This document shows positions 34,831-47,115 of a DNA stretch of 64,000 nt, in pieces. The notes beneath the pieces are model-generated. The model made no database searches. It worked only from the letters and a program-made list of their open reading frames with translations, and was not told the DNA's origin. Within the stretch, counting starts at the first letter, position 1. Every line of letters begins with the position of its first letter. The stretch spans positions 35,751,626-35,815,625 of the forward strand of contig JAVMKO010000004.1 in NCBI GenBank assembly GCA_032164245.1, given 5' to 3'. The position numbers and the translations under genes were made by a program. The stretch is from Sternotherus odoratus. Taxonomy: Eukaryota; Chordata; Testudines; Kinosternidae.

Positions 34831-35261
34831 TGAAGTAAAACATCAAAAAATAAATAAATAAACAAATAAAAATGTGGCCTAATTAGAGTGTGTTGTTATC
34901 GTATGGATTTTTATGTCATTCAGAGGAAACATTTATGCACATTTACAGAAATGCATAAAGTTTTACAGTTTATAAATATTTTTTAATCAAGACTGTCAGC
35001 TAGCCATCTCTTCAGTAATGTTCCGATTCTTGATTCTGACATATAAAATAAAATATCCAACCTTACCACATCTCTGTTTAATTGCAGGTGACACAAAAAG
35101 TTATTACCCTTTATCACATTTAATTGCATTGTTTCATTTTGCCATTTTTATCTACCTCTAATGATGGTATTTACCATAAATTCAGAAACCTACTTCTGTA
35201 TACTTCATATGCTCGACAAGAACAATGGAATTAAGTTACAGTCCTTATTTTTGTTTTGCAG
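34831..35261. other. FAT4 intron segment
   Basis: Intron with an A-rich (AAAT)n-like stretch near 34845-34875, then the pyrimidine tract and acceptor TTTTTGTTTTGCAG of the next exon. Confidence 0.5.
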
Positions 35262-36184
35262 GCTCTAACTCACAATTGTCCTACAGTATTACGTCAGGAG
35301 ATAGCCTCGGTCAATTTAATATTGACAAGAATGGAGTCCTGAGCATCAAGCAGCCTTTGGATCGGGAAACTCAGTCCTTCTATAGCCTTGTTGTTCAGGT
35401 TCATGACATGGCTACTCTACCAGCCTCCAGATACACAAGCACAACTCAAGTGTCTATTATTCTACTGGATGTGAATGACAATCCTCCAAGCTTTATCTCT
35501 CCAAAGCTGACCTACATCCCAGAAAATACACCCATAGACACCATCGTGTTTAGAGCTCAAGCAACTGACCCGGACAGTGGTCCTAATAGCTATATTGAAT
35601 ATACTCTGCTGAGGCCTTTGGGAAACAAATTCAGTATTGGCACTATTGATGGTGAAGTAAGGCTCATTGGGGAACTTGACAGAGAAGCAGTTGCTAATTA
35701 TACCTTGACTGTGGTAGCTACAGACAAAGGTCAGCCATGCCTTTCTTCATCTACAGATGTAGTTGTAGTAGTCCTTGATATCAATGATAACAACCCCCTG
35801 TTTGCACAAAAGCTATATAAAGTAGAGGTAGGTGAAAATACTCTGACAGGAACAGATCTGATCCAGGTGTTTGCTACAGATGGAGATGAAGGCACAAATG
35901 GACAGGTTCGCTATTCCATAATCAGTGGAAACACCAATAATGAGTTTCGGATCGACTCTGTTACTGGCGTGATAACAGTAGCCAAGCCTTTGGATCGAGA
36001 GAAAAAGCCCTCCTACTCATTAACTGTTCAGTCATCTGATCGTGGAAGTAGCCCCAGGACAGACACCACCACAGTCAGTATTGTTCTGATGGATGTTAAT
36101 GATTTTATTCCTACATTTGAGATTTCTCCATATTCTGTGAATGTCCTTGAGAATTTAGAGACACTTCCAAGCGTTATTCTTCAG
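35262..36184 (+). CDS. FAT4: FAT4 exon (three cadherin repeats)
   Basis: The largest exon in the window (923 nt). It is entered at a split Gly codon after TTTTGCAG and left in phase 0 at CTTCAG|GTCAGT. It completes one repeat, ending LLDVNDNPPSF, then encodes two whole repeats ending VLDINDNNPLF and LMDVNDFIPTF, and starts another with YSVNVLENLETLPSVILQ. Each repeat shows its LDRE motif (QPLDRET, GELDREA, KPLDREK) and a DPDSG/DGDEG motif. The linker DVNDF lacks the usual Asn and Pro; I recall the same DINDF in human FAT4. Reading on past the donor gives a few intronic residues and a stop. The leading ATG of that longer open frame is intronic. Confidence 0.97.
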
Positions 36185-36826
36185 GTCAGTGCAATTACAA
36201 TTTGCTTCATCAAAAGTTGAACGTATATTGAGATTTGTACAGTTGAATAATTAGTGTTTTTCATTACGTAATTGTATAACAGCTTCCTCCCTCCCCCATC
36301 TTATAGATACATTGGAATTTTTGAAAGTCATTTCATTCCCCCTGTTTCCACTTCCATCCCCCACACCACCTCAACCTGTTCCTTCTTTCTTTCAAACCTC
36401 CCTCCTTCTCTATTTAAGGTGATGCACTACTACAATTAGAGTGCCATTCAGTGTGCTCAGACAGCAACAGATATGATATTCCCTCCAATTAGACAGGTTC
36501 CTGCAAAATCATCTGTGGTTTTTGCTGAGCCTAAAGCTGGCTCCAAGGCTGGTCTTAACAATACATTAAGATGCGGAGAAAAGGAGTAAATTGTTAATTT
36601 TGTATTTTAAACCAGCACTTTAAGACACTCATCACGCCTTTTAAATTAAGTCAGTTTGCTTGTACAACCAATTTTTAATAAACCTCCATGCACTGTAATT
36701 CATTCTGTCACACATGGAGTATTTCCTGTTCTTTGCCATAGAAGGTAATCTTGATGACAAATATACATAAGCATGTACTCTTCAATTATTATTATTTGTT
36801 ATGATCTGCTTATGTTGCTTTTGTAG
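36185..36826. other. FAT4 intron (short)
   Basis: A 642-bp intron with a C-rich stretch near 36285-36410. No feature besides the splice signals. Confidence 0.6.
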
Positions 36827-37001
36827 GTTATAGCAAGGGATGATGATCAAGGTCTAAATGGTAAACTTACATACCTTCTTGTTGGTGGAAATGAAGACAG
36901 TGCCTTTACACTCTCAGCCAGTGGAGAACTCCACCTGGTACAAACCCTGGATCGAGAGACTAAGGAGCAGTACATCTTGCTGATCACAGCTGCTGATTCA
37001 G
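36827..37001 (+). CDS. FAT4: FAT4 exon (first half of a cadherin repeat)
   Basis: A 175-nt exon with acceptor TTGCTTTTGTAG and donor TTCAG|GTAAAT, phase 0 in and one base out. It encodes 58 residues starting VIARDDDQGLNGKLTYLLVG, including LSASGELHLVQTLDRETKEQ and ending LLITAADS. The split Gly codon is completed 23 kb away by the exon at 60005. The residue order matches vertebrate FAT4, which has VVARDDD at this point by recollection. Confidence 0.95.
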
Positions 37002-37339
37002 GTAAATCAAATGTGCAGACCACCCAGGCTGCATTTTTTTTGTTATTTGCAAGCTTTGCAAAGCCTCATTTTGGCATATAGAAACATAATTGAAATATGT
37101 GTTGTTTATAGTAGTTATGTGTAAAGTTAAGGACCTTAAGTTACATGAACACAACTAGAATGAAACCCTGGTTCCACCGAAGTCCATAGGAATTTTGTCA
37201 TTGACTCTACTGGAACCAGGATTTTACCCCGTATTTTAGATGCCTGCATGTACTCCGGGATTCTACAGCCACAGAATTTGCTGCAGAATCCAAGTGTTCT
37301 TACCAAAAATTTTAATAACAGTAAAAGTTTTGTTATCCT
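37002..37339. other. FAT4 intron, start of a 23-kb intron
   Basis: Begins with donor GTAAAT. Contains the palindrome at 37161-37230. Nothing else recognised. Confidence 0.5.
37161..37230. repeat. Short palindromic dispersed repeat (cleanest copy)
   Basis: AAACCCTGGTTCCACCGAAG and CTACTGGAACCAGGATTTT are inverted arms around GTCCATAGGAATTTTGTCATTG. The arms pair over roughly 20 positions. Family members recur at 18014, 33224 and 57874. Confidence 0.65.
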
Positions 37340-37670
37340 ACATATTGGGGAAATGAGGGTTGCCGAAAAGTCAAAAATTCCAGTTAACTAAGAGGGAGGA
37401 AGTTGACTCACATCTTGGGATTGGGGTACAAGACGGGGTGTGGGGTGCCCCTAGGAGGGAGTTTGGTTGTAGGAGGGGTGTCAAGGGAGGGGTCAGGGAA
37501 TGGGAGGTGTTGTGGAGTTCCAGATCTGGGTGCAGGGCCGGCTCTAACTTTTTTGCTGCCCCAAGCAGCAGCAACAACAACAATAACAAAAAGGGCTAAA
37601 GTGCTGCTGAAGCAAAAAAAGAAGAAAGGATCAGCCTGAATGTGCCGGCCCTTAAAATGTGCCCCCCCCC
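37340..37670. mobile_element. GC-rich DNA-transposon-derived segment
   Basis: Base composition rises sharply. GGGCCGGCTCTAAC (37535) and GTGCCGGCCCTTAAAATG (37641) look like inverted ends of a unit containing TTTGCTGCCCCAAGCAGC, a phrase recalled from a turtle DNA-transposon family. Preceding GT-rich DNA from 37345 may be part of the same or a nested element. Overlapping 70-100 codon frames here are composition artefacts. Confidence 0.4.
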
Positions 37671-38798
37671 AAACATGCTTGCTTGGCTTCATGTCTTCAC
37701 TAGCATTCCCTAACAACTTCTTCTTAATCTAGGAACCAATTCTCCCAAGTGCCTAAGAAGTTGTGAACATTGTGAACTTGTATTTAGTCACTGTGGGGTT
37801 CTTGAAGTTTTAGAATCTCACAGGCATACTCAACACCTTCCAGGATTTAACCCCAAAGTCCCCTTTGTTCTGATTTAGAGATATTACAGCATATGCCACC
37901 AATTAGAATACGTGAATGCACAGATGTGATTTCTAAGTAAGTGGGAGTGATAGATAAAATGATGAACTTTAGAATAATGTGATGGTGTTTCAGATGCTCC
38001 CCCCAAAACTCTTCTTGCATATTTACCAAGACACCAACTTGCAGCCATTCAAAAGTATTTTTTGGGTCTATTTCTAGCACATAAATCACATTGTGGCTTA
38101 GCTGTACCTTTCTTTATGGCAAAGTTGATGGGAGAAGAGAAGGTTTACTTTTTGCTCCATCTGGTGGAGATTCAGAGATGGGTAGACATTAAGCTTTGGC
38201 AGTGTGACAGAAATTGGAGCGGCAGCTTTTATCTTAACTTCTTTAACTCTTTGAATGTCATTGTGGAGAAAACTTTAGCATTCCAACCGTCACCATCCTA
38301 TTATTTATTAGTTGCATGGATATTGAGTAACACATCTGGAAACCTGATAGCTGCCCCAGTCTACTGTTGAAATGAACTACAACTGCCTCATCTTGCATTT
38401 GCAGAATGGTGTGTTGCTGCACAGCAGAGCTAGAACAGATATGCAGCTACTAATGAAAACCCTTGTTCATGATTTTTTTTTCTATTTCAAAATAAACTAG
38501 CAACTAGATTACACGTAGTTTTAACACTACTCTTTGAAAAAACAAATCAGAGTGGATTGCTTGATATAATTAGCAGTTATTGGTATACCTCTTTGATTAA
38601 TACGTTTTGTTTGAGACTCTTTTTGATGGTTTGCATTCTCCCTTTCGAGCATGCAGGACGGTAAAGGTTACCTTCATAGAAGCTATGATCCATTAACACA
38701 GGATTTTGTATATGTGCACCAGAGTTTATGTGAGGAGTTTACTTTCTTGCACAGCCCATGCAACGGCCACGCACCAGAGTCCTTGTGAACAAAGATTA
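37671..38798. other. FAT4 intron segment
   Basis: No exon or classified repeat. A 102-codon frame at 38062-38370 lacks splice or family support. Confidence 0.45.
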
Positions 38799-39120
38799 CC
38801 GTATTTTTCGCCCTATAAGACGCACTTTTTCTTCCCCAAAACGGGGGGGAAAAAGTTGGTGCGTCTTATAGGGCGAATGCAAAAAAAAAAAAAAAAAAAA
38901 AAAAGCGCCTCGCTCTCCCGTCCCCGCCGCGCGGGCGGGCTGCCGAGGTTCCCCCCTCCCCGCCGCGCGGGCGGGCTGCTGAGGTTCCCCCCTCCCCGCC
39001 GCGGGTGGGCTGCCGGGGTTCCCCCCTCCCCGCCGGACAAAAAAAAAAAAAAAAAAGCGCCTCGCTCTCCCGTCCCCGCCGCGCGGGCGGGCTGCCGTGA
39101 GCGTCCCGGTTCCCCCCTCC
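38799..39120. mobile_element. Transposon end with palindrome and CpG-rich tandem repeats
   Basis: Starts TACCGTATTTTTCGCCC. A strong hairpin follows: TCGCCCTATAAGACGCAC (38808) against GTGCGTCTTATAGGGCGA (38859-38876). Next come two A-runs of about 24 and 18 bases, each followed by the same phrase GCGCCTCGCTCTCCCGTCCC. Between and after them are three to four copies of a GC-rich unit containing CCGCGCGGGCGGGCTGCCG. The far end was not found; the element abuts a second repeat-bearing element at about 39121. The transposon superfamily is not certain. Confidence 0.55.
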
Positions 39121-39767
39121 CCGCCGCGGAACTTTCAGCCCACCCGCCCGGCTCACTGTCAACCCCCCCGCCCGGCTCCCCGCAGCGGGGAGCCCGGCGG
39201 GAGCTGTCAACCCCCCCCCCCCGCTCCCCGCAGCGGGGAGCCGGGCGGGAGGCGGGGGGGGTTGATAGCTCCCGCCGGGCTTCCCACTGCGGGGAACCGG
39301 GCGGGAGCTGTCAACCCCCCCCCCCCCGCCCGGCTCCCTGCTGCGAGGAGCCGGGGGGGGGGGGGGGTTTGACAGCTCCCGCCGAGCTCCCCGCTGCGGG
39401 GAGCCGGGCGGGAGCTGTCAACTCGCCCGCCCGGCTCCCGGCAGCGGGGAGCCCAGCGGGAACTGTCAACCCCACTGCCCGGCTCCCCGCTGTGGGGAGC
39501 CGGGTGTGTGTGTGTGGGGGGGTTTGACAGCTCCCGCCCGGCTCTCCGCTGCGGGGAGCCGGGCGGGAGCTGTCGAGCCGGGCAGGAGCCGTCAGCCCGC
39601 CCGCCCAGCTCCCCTCTGCGGGGAGCCGGGCAGCCGGGTTGACAGCTCCTGCCCGGCTCCCCGGGGCGGGAGCCCCCCGAATAACGGATTTCGGATGCAT
39701 CGGAAATTTTGTCCGTTGCATCCGAAGTCCTTTAAATCAGGGTCCGTTAAATCGAGGGTTTACTGTA
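39121..39767 (-). mobile_element. Tigger-like element with a CpG-rich minisatellite inside
   Basis: The right end, read on the minus strand, is CAGTAAACCCTCGATTTAAC, a Tigger/pogo-type terminus, followed by an internal inverted pair around GGATGCATCGGAAATTTT. The body (39140-39672) is an array of a roughly 55-65 bp unit built on GCTCCCCGCTGCGGGGAGCC, GGGCGGGAGCTGTCAAC and a C- or G-run. Units occur in both orientations, so the array can form large hairpins. A 17-base G run lies at 39353-39369. The left terminus is missing. Long open frames through here (up to 273 codons from 38706) are composition artefacts. Confidence 0.6.
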
Positions 39768-42700
39768 CATATTTTAGCATTATAATTAGAAATACCCTAC
39801 AGTTTTTGTGTGCTAAACAAATAAGGCACAGATCCTCAAAGATATTTGGCTGCCTAACTCCCATGGGAGGATCCAGGCCTAAGCCTTTTTTTCTATCTTT
39901 GCCCCTAATCAATAAATTGTCTAGTCTATAAACAGAAACAGGTATTATTTCTGAAATATTTCTGCTAGTTTCACTTGAAAGTAGTTGAGAACCTGCCTTT
40001 TCAAGGAAAAATATGCCCTTTGGGATTGATTTACCACACCCTAAAAAGGTTGACTCCCAAGTACAAATGGTCGTCTCTCTTAATCTGGTGAGAGTTATTC
40101 CATTACCAACTAATACATGAGAACAGGCAGTAAATGAGTGCCATTCACCGTCAGGAAACATTTCCGAAGGGAAACTGCAGAAAGTTGCAAAAAGAAAGCT
40201 CTCACAGATACTTCTGTTGAAGACACTACCTTGCCAGGCAGTCTGGGGTTCATACAGGAGTACCTCAGAATAACACTGACTACTGGTGTGATTCACTTTT
40301 ATGGGTTACTTTACTAGTCAGTATTTGTCATTTTATTTCATTCTCTGTTTTAAAAAGATTTGGATGTTTGTAAAGGTCAATTTGAAATAAATATGTTTAG
40401 TTAGAGTAAAGAAAATACTAAGTACCATTTACGGTATAATACAACAGACATAGTGAATTGCTACTATGTATTTCCCAAAGGAAGTAGCTTACTGCATGTA
40501 GGTGTTTCTACTCATTTATTTCAATCTGTATTATTTATTACCATAAGCAATTTAGAGAGCTTCCACTGTGGGGAAAGTACAATTCATTCACTGAGCTGGC
40601 TGTAGCTGAATTGTCAAGTTTCCTGTAGATTTGCTTAGACAAATCCCTTGAGTGCCTGCAAATATACACATAAGAGGCTACAAAGTTTACCATAGTGTAT
40701 GGCAAGCTTGAGTAGGTCACAATGATATGCAACATGTATCTGCAGAGAAAAATGAAAAGAGTAATATGTTTTACTCTTGGTACACCTCTACCTTATAGCC
40801 AGTTGCTTCCCACCCTTTTCTCCGTTTTTTTGTTTCCAAGTGCCCACTTTCTCTTCTCACCTTTGTGCTTTCCACAGATATAACCCCCAACAAACATTCA
40901 CTTCTATCATCAATTAGCTTTCCCTTTCCCTGATCAAGTTAGGCATACAGTCACCAGTAGAGAAAACAAATTGAGTCGGATGCCAATGTCAGTTTACAAC
41001 CATTTGTAGGGTTCTTAGCAAAACAGATAGAATTCCATGAAACAAGGAGAACAGCAATGACCACATCATCTCACACATACAAACTTAACTTAACACTTTT
41101 ACTCCTGCCAACCTGTAGTGCACAGTGTTACAATAAAGCTTTGTTCATTCTGGGCTGGACAGGCATGTGTTTGGGATGGCTCAACATCATCAATTTACTG
41201 AGAATGTTCCAAGTGAGAATGATGACAAAGTGAGAACTGATGTTGGCATTGCCTCTGAAATATATATCAGGGTAGTTCAGGTTTCACCATACTACTGTAC
41301 AATACTGATTGAAAAGAATAAAGGCATGAAGTGAAGATTTCCAACTGTGAACTGGCATGAGTGCCATCTTGTTTGTTTTATATAGACTTGCCAATTTTAG
41401 ATATGCAAAGCAGGTATATCTTTTTTGAAAATGTATCTAAATAGGCCCTTCTCTTTCTAATACCCTATTGCTTATAGTTTAGGTTAAGTAGCTAGAATCA
41501 TAGTTCTTGATACCCAGAAAGTCCAAAGGCAAGCAAGAATTATAAAGCTATTTGAAATGTAAACTGTTACATTCTCAAGCTGCTGTAGTTTCATCTTTTG
41601 CCTAAATGTTAGTCGATACATTATACTTAGCTTTGTAAATATTAAGTAGAAAGTGTTTTAAGAGTACTTTTTTCATGGATATGTCACTTTTACATGAAAC
41701 TGAGACAACTGTGTTAGTGAGTTTGGAAACTGCCAACTGTGGACAGTCTTGTGTGTGTGTGAATACTTCATCCTCTTGAAAGAATAAGAAGATAAATACT
41801 TGAGTGGTGACAGCATTATGCAAGGAAAATGTCTTGGTCTTTGAGCACTATTAAAATTTTCTAGTCATGGTGATCTTAAACCCTTGCTTAAACAGCACAT
41901 TACACCTTATAAATTGAAAGTCTGTTAGTTAATTCTTCACCTCCAGGGCTACAATTTCAAGAAGCTAATTGCTAGGATAAGACCTGTAAAACATGAACGT
42001 ATGGCATGAATACTTATCCTGAAGGTTAATCTTTACCAGTTGTATATGTGATATTTTAAAAGTACAGTTCAATAACATTCAACCATGATTAAAGGGAGCT
42101 CACTGTGGGATACACAGGAGTCATAAGCAGACAATATTGTCTTGGTCAGCGGTTTCTAAGGGAACTAGACTCCCTGGTGTTTTCCGTCTACAACAATGAC
42201 TTAAAGAATAAAAGTAATTGTTGGTTTAAAAAATATATTTAAGTTCATCTCATTGTTTAAGTTCAATTTTATTTGTAACAAATGTTCAGTCTTCAAGGCC
42301 ATTTGGAGTATGTACCCCTTGTGCCCACAAATATGCATCTTCACCCATTGCACATTCAGTGACTTACACACAATATGAACAGATATAGATGTGCACGTTT
42401 TACATGTGCATGTGAAAAGTTGCCCCTAAAGGCTCTTTCTAGAAATCATTTTTCACCCCAAAATGCATCTTTTTGCTGGGAAGCTTAACATAAGTCTGGG
42501 CTAAAATACTGTAATTTTACTATGCATATCAGTCTTCTCTCAGAGCCATCTGAAATGAGATGTACTAATGAGATCATTAGATTATAGGAAAGTATTAAGG
42601 GCTCTATGACACAATTAATTAATGCCCAAGATTTTCACTGTAGGAGATCTGAGTTTGATTGCAGCAAATTACTAACTGACATCTGTTTAGGTCACAAACC

Positions 42701-42769
42701 CATTACAGAAAATATTGTGAGGAGCTTGCACAGTATGTGCCAGCACTATTCATGGCTCTAACTGGACTC
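39768..42769. other. FAT4 intron segment
   Basis: Three kilobases with no recognised gene. The 178-codon minus-strand frame at 39760-40296 was considered and not accepted, for lack of splice signals or family resemblance. No clear element. Confidence 0.4.
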
Positions 42770-43363
42770 TGCCAGCCTTTCTCTTTCATGGTCAAAAGGG
42801 CTAGTGCGATCCTTGGTTACATTATCAGACAGATCTTGAATAGGGAGTTTATTTTACCTCTGTGTTTGGCACTGGTGCTGCTGGAATACTGTGTCCAGTT
42901 CTGATGCCCAAAGTTCAAGAAGGATGCTGATAAATTGGAGAGGCATCAGAAAAGTGCAGTGAGAATGACTAAGGTTTAGGAAACCTGCCTTGTAGTTGTA
43001 GACTCAAGTTGTTCAATTTGAGAAGCTTAAGGGGTGACATGACCACAGTTTGTAAGCACCTATTTCAGGAATAAGTATTTGATAATGGACTCTTCGGTTC
43101 AATGGCTGGAAGTTGAAGCTAGACAAAATCAGACTAGAAATAGGATGTAAATGTTTAACAGTAAGGGAAATTAACCCCTGGAACAATCAGCTAACAATTG
43201 TGATGGATTCTCCATCACCAACAATTTTAAAATCAGGATTGGATATTTATATACTCTATGAATAATGTTTGGGCAAGTTTTATGGCCTGAGTTATACTGA
43301 AGGTCAGACTGGATAATCACAGTGACCCCTTCTGGCCTTGGAATTTATGAATCTATGAATTCT
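42770..43363 (+). mobile_element. CR1 LINE 3' portion, 5'-truncated
   Basis: Sense-strand CR1 tail. It includes AATACTGTGTCCAGTTCTG, CAATGGCTGGAAGTTGAAGC, GGTCAGACTGGATAATCACA and GTGACCCCTTCTGGCCTTGG. It ends in the short tail repeats GAATTTATGAATCTATGAAT typical of CR1. It lies in the opposite orientation to the copy at 6431-7138. Only the end of the reverse-transcriptase region and the 3' UTR remain, with no open frame. Confidence 0.88.
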
Positions 43364-45329
43364 AAAATTCACCTGACTTCTTAAAAAATAATTAAAAAGA
43401 TGATGGATTACAGTCATGTGTTGCCTTATCTGTCATACTTAATGTAAACCTTTATTGACAGGTGAAACTACACACCACAGTGACTTCCAAGAACCCATTA
43501 ATTTCACTTGGGGTCCTTCATACCAAAAGGTTACTTTCTGAAATTACTGATCATTTGGATCAAGCCACATATTCTAAAGCAGCGGTCATACGTTCCTTGA
43601 TGGGAATGGGAACTTCTGCTTTCTAAAAGCCCTCTTCCCCCCTGCAGCCTCAGTAGGAGCAGCACAAGAAAGAAAACCTTTAGCCCTTCAAGGAGTGTAT
43701 ACACTCCCCTCCTTGTGGCTGATTCTGATGGGTTGAACACAAAGGCACACCATAACCCTAATGGCTCCCCCAGCACCAAACAGGAGGGTTTATGAGCAAT
43801 TCCCCCAGCTCTGGGACACCATTTTGTTCTGGGAAGAAAAGTTCTCTCACGTCCCTCTTTAGGATTAGAGTAGGACTGGGGCTTGGAGCCTTATTGAGAA
43901 GATTGTGTTCATTGTGCGTGAACAGTGAGCGTGTGCAGATGGTTAAACCCCCCTCCCCAACCTCAGGTGTTCATGTTGGTGCACTTGGGCAGATGCACAG
44001 CGTAGCTGTGATCATTCAGTGCGGTCTAGTTCCCTTTGAGACTGGAATTGGAAATGGATTAGAAAAACCATCTCTTAAACAAGGTGAGGGATGGGACTGG
44101 TGCTCCTAATATCTGGAACAAGAGAGAGACAAACCTTGAATGAAGAGAGGAAGGATCTGTCTTATGGTTTTTGGACCAGGTTAATGGGGTGGGAAGCTGG
44201 CAGCAGCCTTTACCCAGGTAGTACAACTTAAAAAAGGAAGCATGACCTGCACTGTATGAGATATTTCCAGGAAGTTCCTAGATGTGTTACTTAATAAAGT
44301 CACAGCCAAGTTAAATAACGTTCCTGGTTTCTTCCCTTTCTTACTGTAATGTCCAGGACAGTGGCAGTCTGATATATCTCTAGGGGAGCAAGTTCTCAAT
44401 CTAAGATTTTCAAATTAGGATGCAAAGTGCCTTTGTAATTTTATAAGTGTTTCAGCTTAACCAATATAATTATCTTTAGTTTCTCTTCATGAACCAGTTG
44501 TCTTTTTAGTGACTAAAGAATTTTCTCACAACCCCTATGAGAGATTAATCTACCCCTTGATATCATCCAGCTCTGCAACAATCCTTTGAATTCCGAGCTC
44601 TGATTGTAATTTCTTACCTCCAGTTCTCCTGTTTAGTCACACACGCAACAGAAACCTCAGTTTGATGCAAAGTTCATAGACACTAGTTATGATATGAAAA
44701 AGATCATTTTATTTATAAAATCAAATACATGTGTTTTTTTAAAATAAAATAAATAACACAATAACCCTTCCTTTCATGTATATACCAACCTCACACAAAT
44801 GTAAAACATTAGGCAGTAGTGTTAGTCCAAATGAGCTGCATAATATGATGTGATGAGTCTCAGGCTTTGCTCCATAGAATCTTGGCTAGAGCTGGTCATA
44901 AATTTTCTTCTGGATTAATTTTCTGTCTAAAATGCCAATTAATTGAAATCAAAACATTCTATGGGAATTTTTGATTCCAATGGACCTTTCAAAGGAAATC
45001 AGGCAGTTTTCCTGTCAGCTTGCCTGCCCGTGCACCTCCCCAGCAGTCCACCTATAGGGCTGCAAGGGAAGCAAGGCTTCCCTGACTTGTTGGCCAAATT
45101 ACAGAAGCACCAGGGCTCCCAGGACTTTCTCTAATTTTGTTCCTTTTAAGTAAAATTTCAGATTTTCTCTGACTGAACCCAGGAAATGCTTCACTTTTAT
45201 GATACTTAATAACAGGATCCTTAAAAATACTCTAAGTGCTACCTCATCATAACAAACCATCTAAGAACTGGGACTAGAAATCTAGTTGTAAAACTCTGAA
45301 ATCCAGACCTTTTTCTCTTAGAGCTCTTC
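43364..45329. other. FAT4 intron segment
   Basis: No coding exon or classified repeat could be supported. Small frames at 43531-43779 and 43792-44109 are unsupported. Confidence 0.4.
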
Positions 45330-45600
45330 TTCAGGCATTACTTCCACCTGTCTGGAGTTGGCTCTTTGAGTCCATCTTCCCCACTTTAATCTGCCTTGAA
45401 GCAGTTCCTCAGAAACTCCACAGCTAAGCACATCCTTTTGTATGATAGTCATCCGTCTACTTTTGGGCCTTCCAAACTTTCTCATACCCTACATTTTTAA
45501 GTTTAAGAGGCTTGCTTCCTATATATTCTTCTGATCCTATTTTCACATGCCCAAATTATCTAAGCCTGGATTCCCCCCTTTTCCCTGTAATTGGTACCAC
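45330..45600 (-). mobile_element. RTE-like LINE C-terminal fragment
   Basis: The minus strand translates, with breaks, to a segment like GRPKSRRMTIIQKDVLSCGV then SEELLQGRLKWGRW. This resembles the RPKKRWMD...W.R C-terminal end of RTE-clade reverse transcriptase proteins. It lies in the same orientation as the fragments at 46595-47115 and 50850-53470, and may belong to the former copy with intervening insertions. Confidence 0.5.
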
Positions 45601-46298
45601 CTTGTTATGGGGTATATAAACCCCACAGAAGAAGCTAAGGGGCAGTTCTGGACCTAAGTTGCCCTTGTTCATCGCACCTGCAGAGCCTGCGCTAGTTGGA
45701 GGAGGAATTTAAAGGATAGCCAGACAGCTCAGAAAAGGGACAACAGCAGATAAGATAGGGGGATGGACCTATCATGAGAACTCCGCAGGAGGTCTTGCTA
45801 CAGGGAAGAAGAGCTTAAGCAGCAGCTACCTCAGATCCTAGAGGAGGGACTAATTTGTCATTAAGGAATAACGAACCCTTTACTCTATTTTTTCTTGGAT
45901 TGTTGTGACACTGTGACAAATGTGTTCGTGAGACTGTGTCCCTGGACTGAGAAACTGAGTGGCAGGAGGTGACCCACGAAAGCTTGATATTGCTGGGTCA
46001 GATCCTGATAGCGAGGGAGGGCCCAGGCTTCCCTTACAGCCAATCACAAGGGTGGCATCACGCCCTCTCCCCGGCCCCTTTGAGGTAAGGGGAAAGGGGT
46101 GGGGTAAAGACATTGGAAGCCCTGAAATAAGGGTATGAGGACTTCTGAGGCCCGGAGTTGGGTCAGAAACTCCTTTGTGGATGATGCTGGACATTTATAC
46201 GTTCTTGGTCTCAATTATCCTGGAAAGGGGTAGTCTTCAATAGTGACTTGGCTAAAGGTCTGAATTACTATCTACCATCCACTGCCATGCCAGAGTGT
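45601..46298. other. Unassigned GC-richer segment
   Basis: Contains GGGGTATATAAACCCC near 45608, which looks like a TATA box, and is richer in G and C than the flanking LINE pieces. It could be an LTR or other insertion into the LINE, but no boundaries or family were recognised. A 104-codon minus-strand frame at 45880-46194 is unsupported. Confidence 0.3.
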
Positions 46299-46380
46299 CC
46301 ATCAGCAGGGATTGCTACAGATTGGAGAATTGTTACCCAGGGATCTAACCACTAGGCCATACTACCAACAAGTCTAGGCC
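46299..46380 (-). mobile_element. tRNA-derived SINE head-like fragment
   Basis: On the minus strand TGGCCTAGTGG (46349-46359) matches a pol III A box. About 35 nt downstream GTAGCAATCC is a degraded B-box-like segment. The rest of the fragment is not recognisable, so a chance match cannot be excluded. Confidence 0.35.
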
Positions 46381-46594
46381 TGTCACAACACAATTAAAAC
46401 TACCATGTCAAAGTAAAGTAAAGAGTAAAGTCAAACTATTACACCTACTTGCTCCAGGCACTTTCATGGTTGTGGTATGCCATTGCATCTGAGAGCATTA
46501 TTTTTCAGTTTGATTGAAAAATAATGTTGCTTCTGCAACAACTTCTTCTAGGACTGGTGCCATCATACCTTGGTTTGGTTTTATCAGATGGCAT

Positions 46595-47115
46595 GATTCT
46601 GTTAATTCATAAGCCTTTCAAAGTAATTTCTCCACTGTTCCTTAATCTGGTTCTCATTGATTAATTCAGTTCTACTTTTATCTTTAATTACTTTGATCTC
46701 ACTTATACCTTTACTTTTCTTATTGCAAGTCCTTGCCAATCTAAATGTTTCTTTCTCATCCTCCTTCATTTCAAGATTGGCATATAAACCTTCCTGGGGT
46801 TTAGCTTTAGAGTCTGTCACCTTTTACTTTATCTTTTTGGCTTTTTTGTACCCCTGAAAATCCTGCTGTGGGAGTATCGCTTGCCAAAGTTTAAAACACT
46901 TTTTATTTTCCTTCATAGCCTTTAAAACTTCCTCATTCCACCACCAAATCTCATTGGAGAAAATGGCTCTTGCTTTTGTTTCACCAATGAGTTTCTTTGC
47001 ACAATCTTGAATTTTGCCTTTACATCTGGAGCTAAAGGATGTTATCCTTGAGCTATCACCTATTGAAATAGGTGGAAACAGGATTGGCTCCCGAATCACC
47101 CACAACAAAAGTAAT
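46595..47115 (-). mobile_element. RTE-like LINE fragment (linker before reverse transcriptase)
   Basis: Two minus-strand open pieces (46824-47108 and 46602-46820) encode the conserved inter-domain region of RTE-type LINEs. The first contains EIWWWNEEVLKAMKENKKC. The second contains KEDEKETFRLARTCNKKSKG, then EIKVIKDKSRTELINENQIK and WRNYFERLMN. The WWWNEEV and (I)KxxWRxYFExLxN motifs are characteristic. The pieces are in different frames and carry no catalytic motif. It is therefore a dead fragment. Confidence 0.75.

Noticed and set aside
35225..35261. An ATG-led extension upstream of the FAT4 exon at 35262
   Set aside because: The bases are the intron's pyrimidine tract and acceptor; FAT4 similarity begins exactly after the AG.
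38706..39527. A 273-codon plus-strand open frame, rich in Arg, Pro and Gly
   Set aside because: It runs through poly(A) and CpG-rich tandem repeats where all frames stay open by composition; overlapping frames on both strands are equally long.
39760..40296. A 178-codon minus-strand open frame
   Set aside because: Starts inside a transposon end, has no splice signals or recognisable family features, and overlaps ordinary AT-rich intron.
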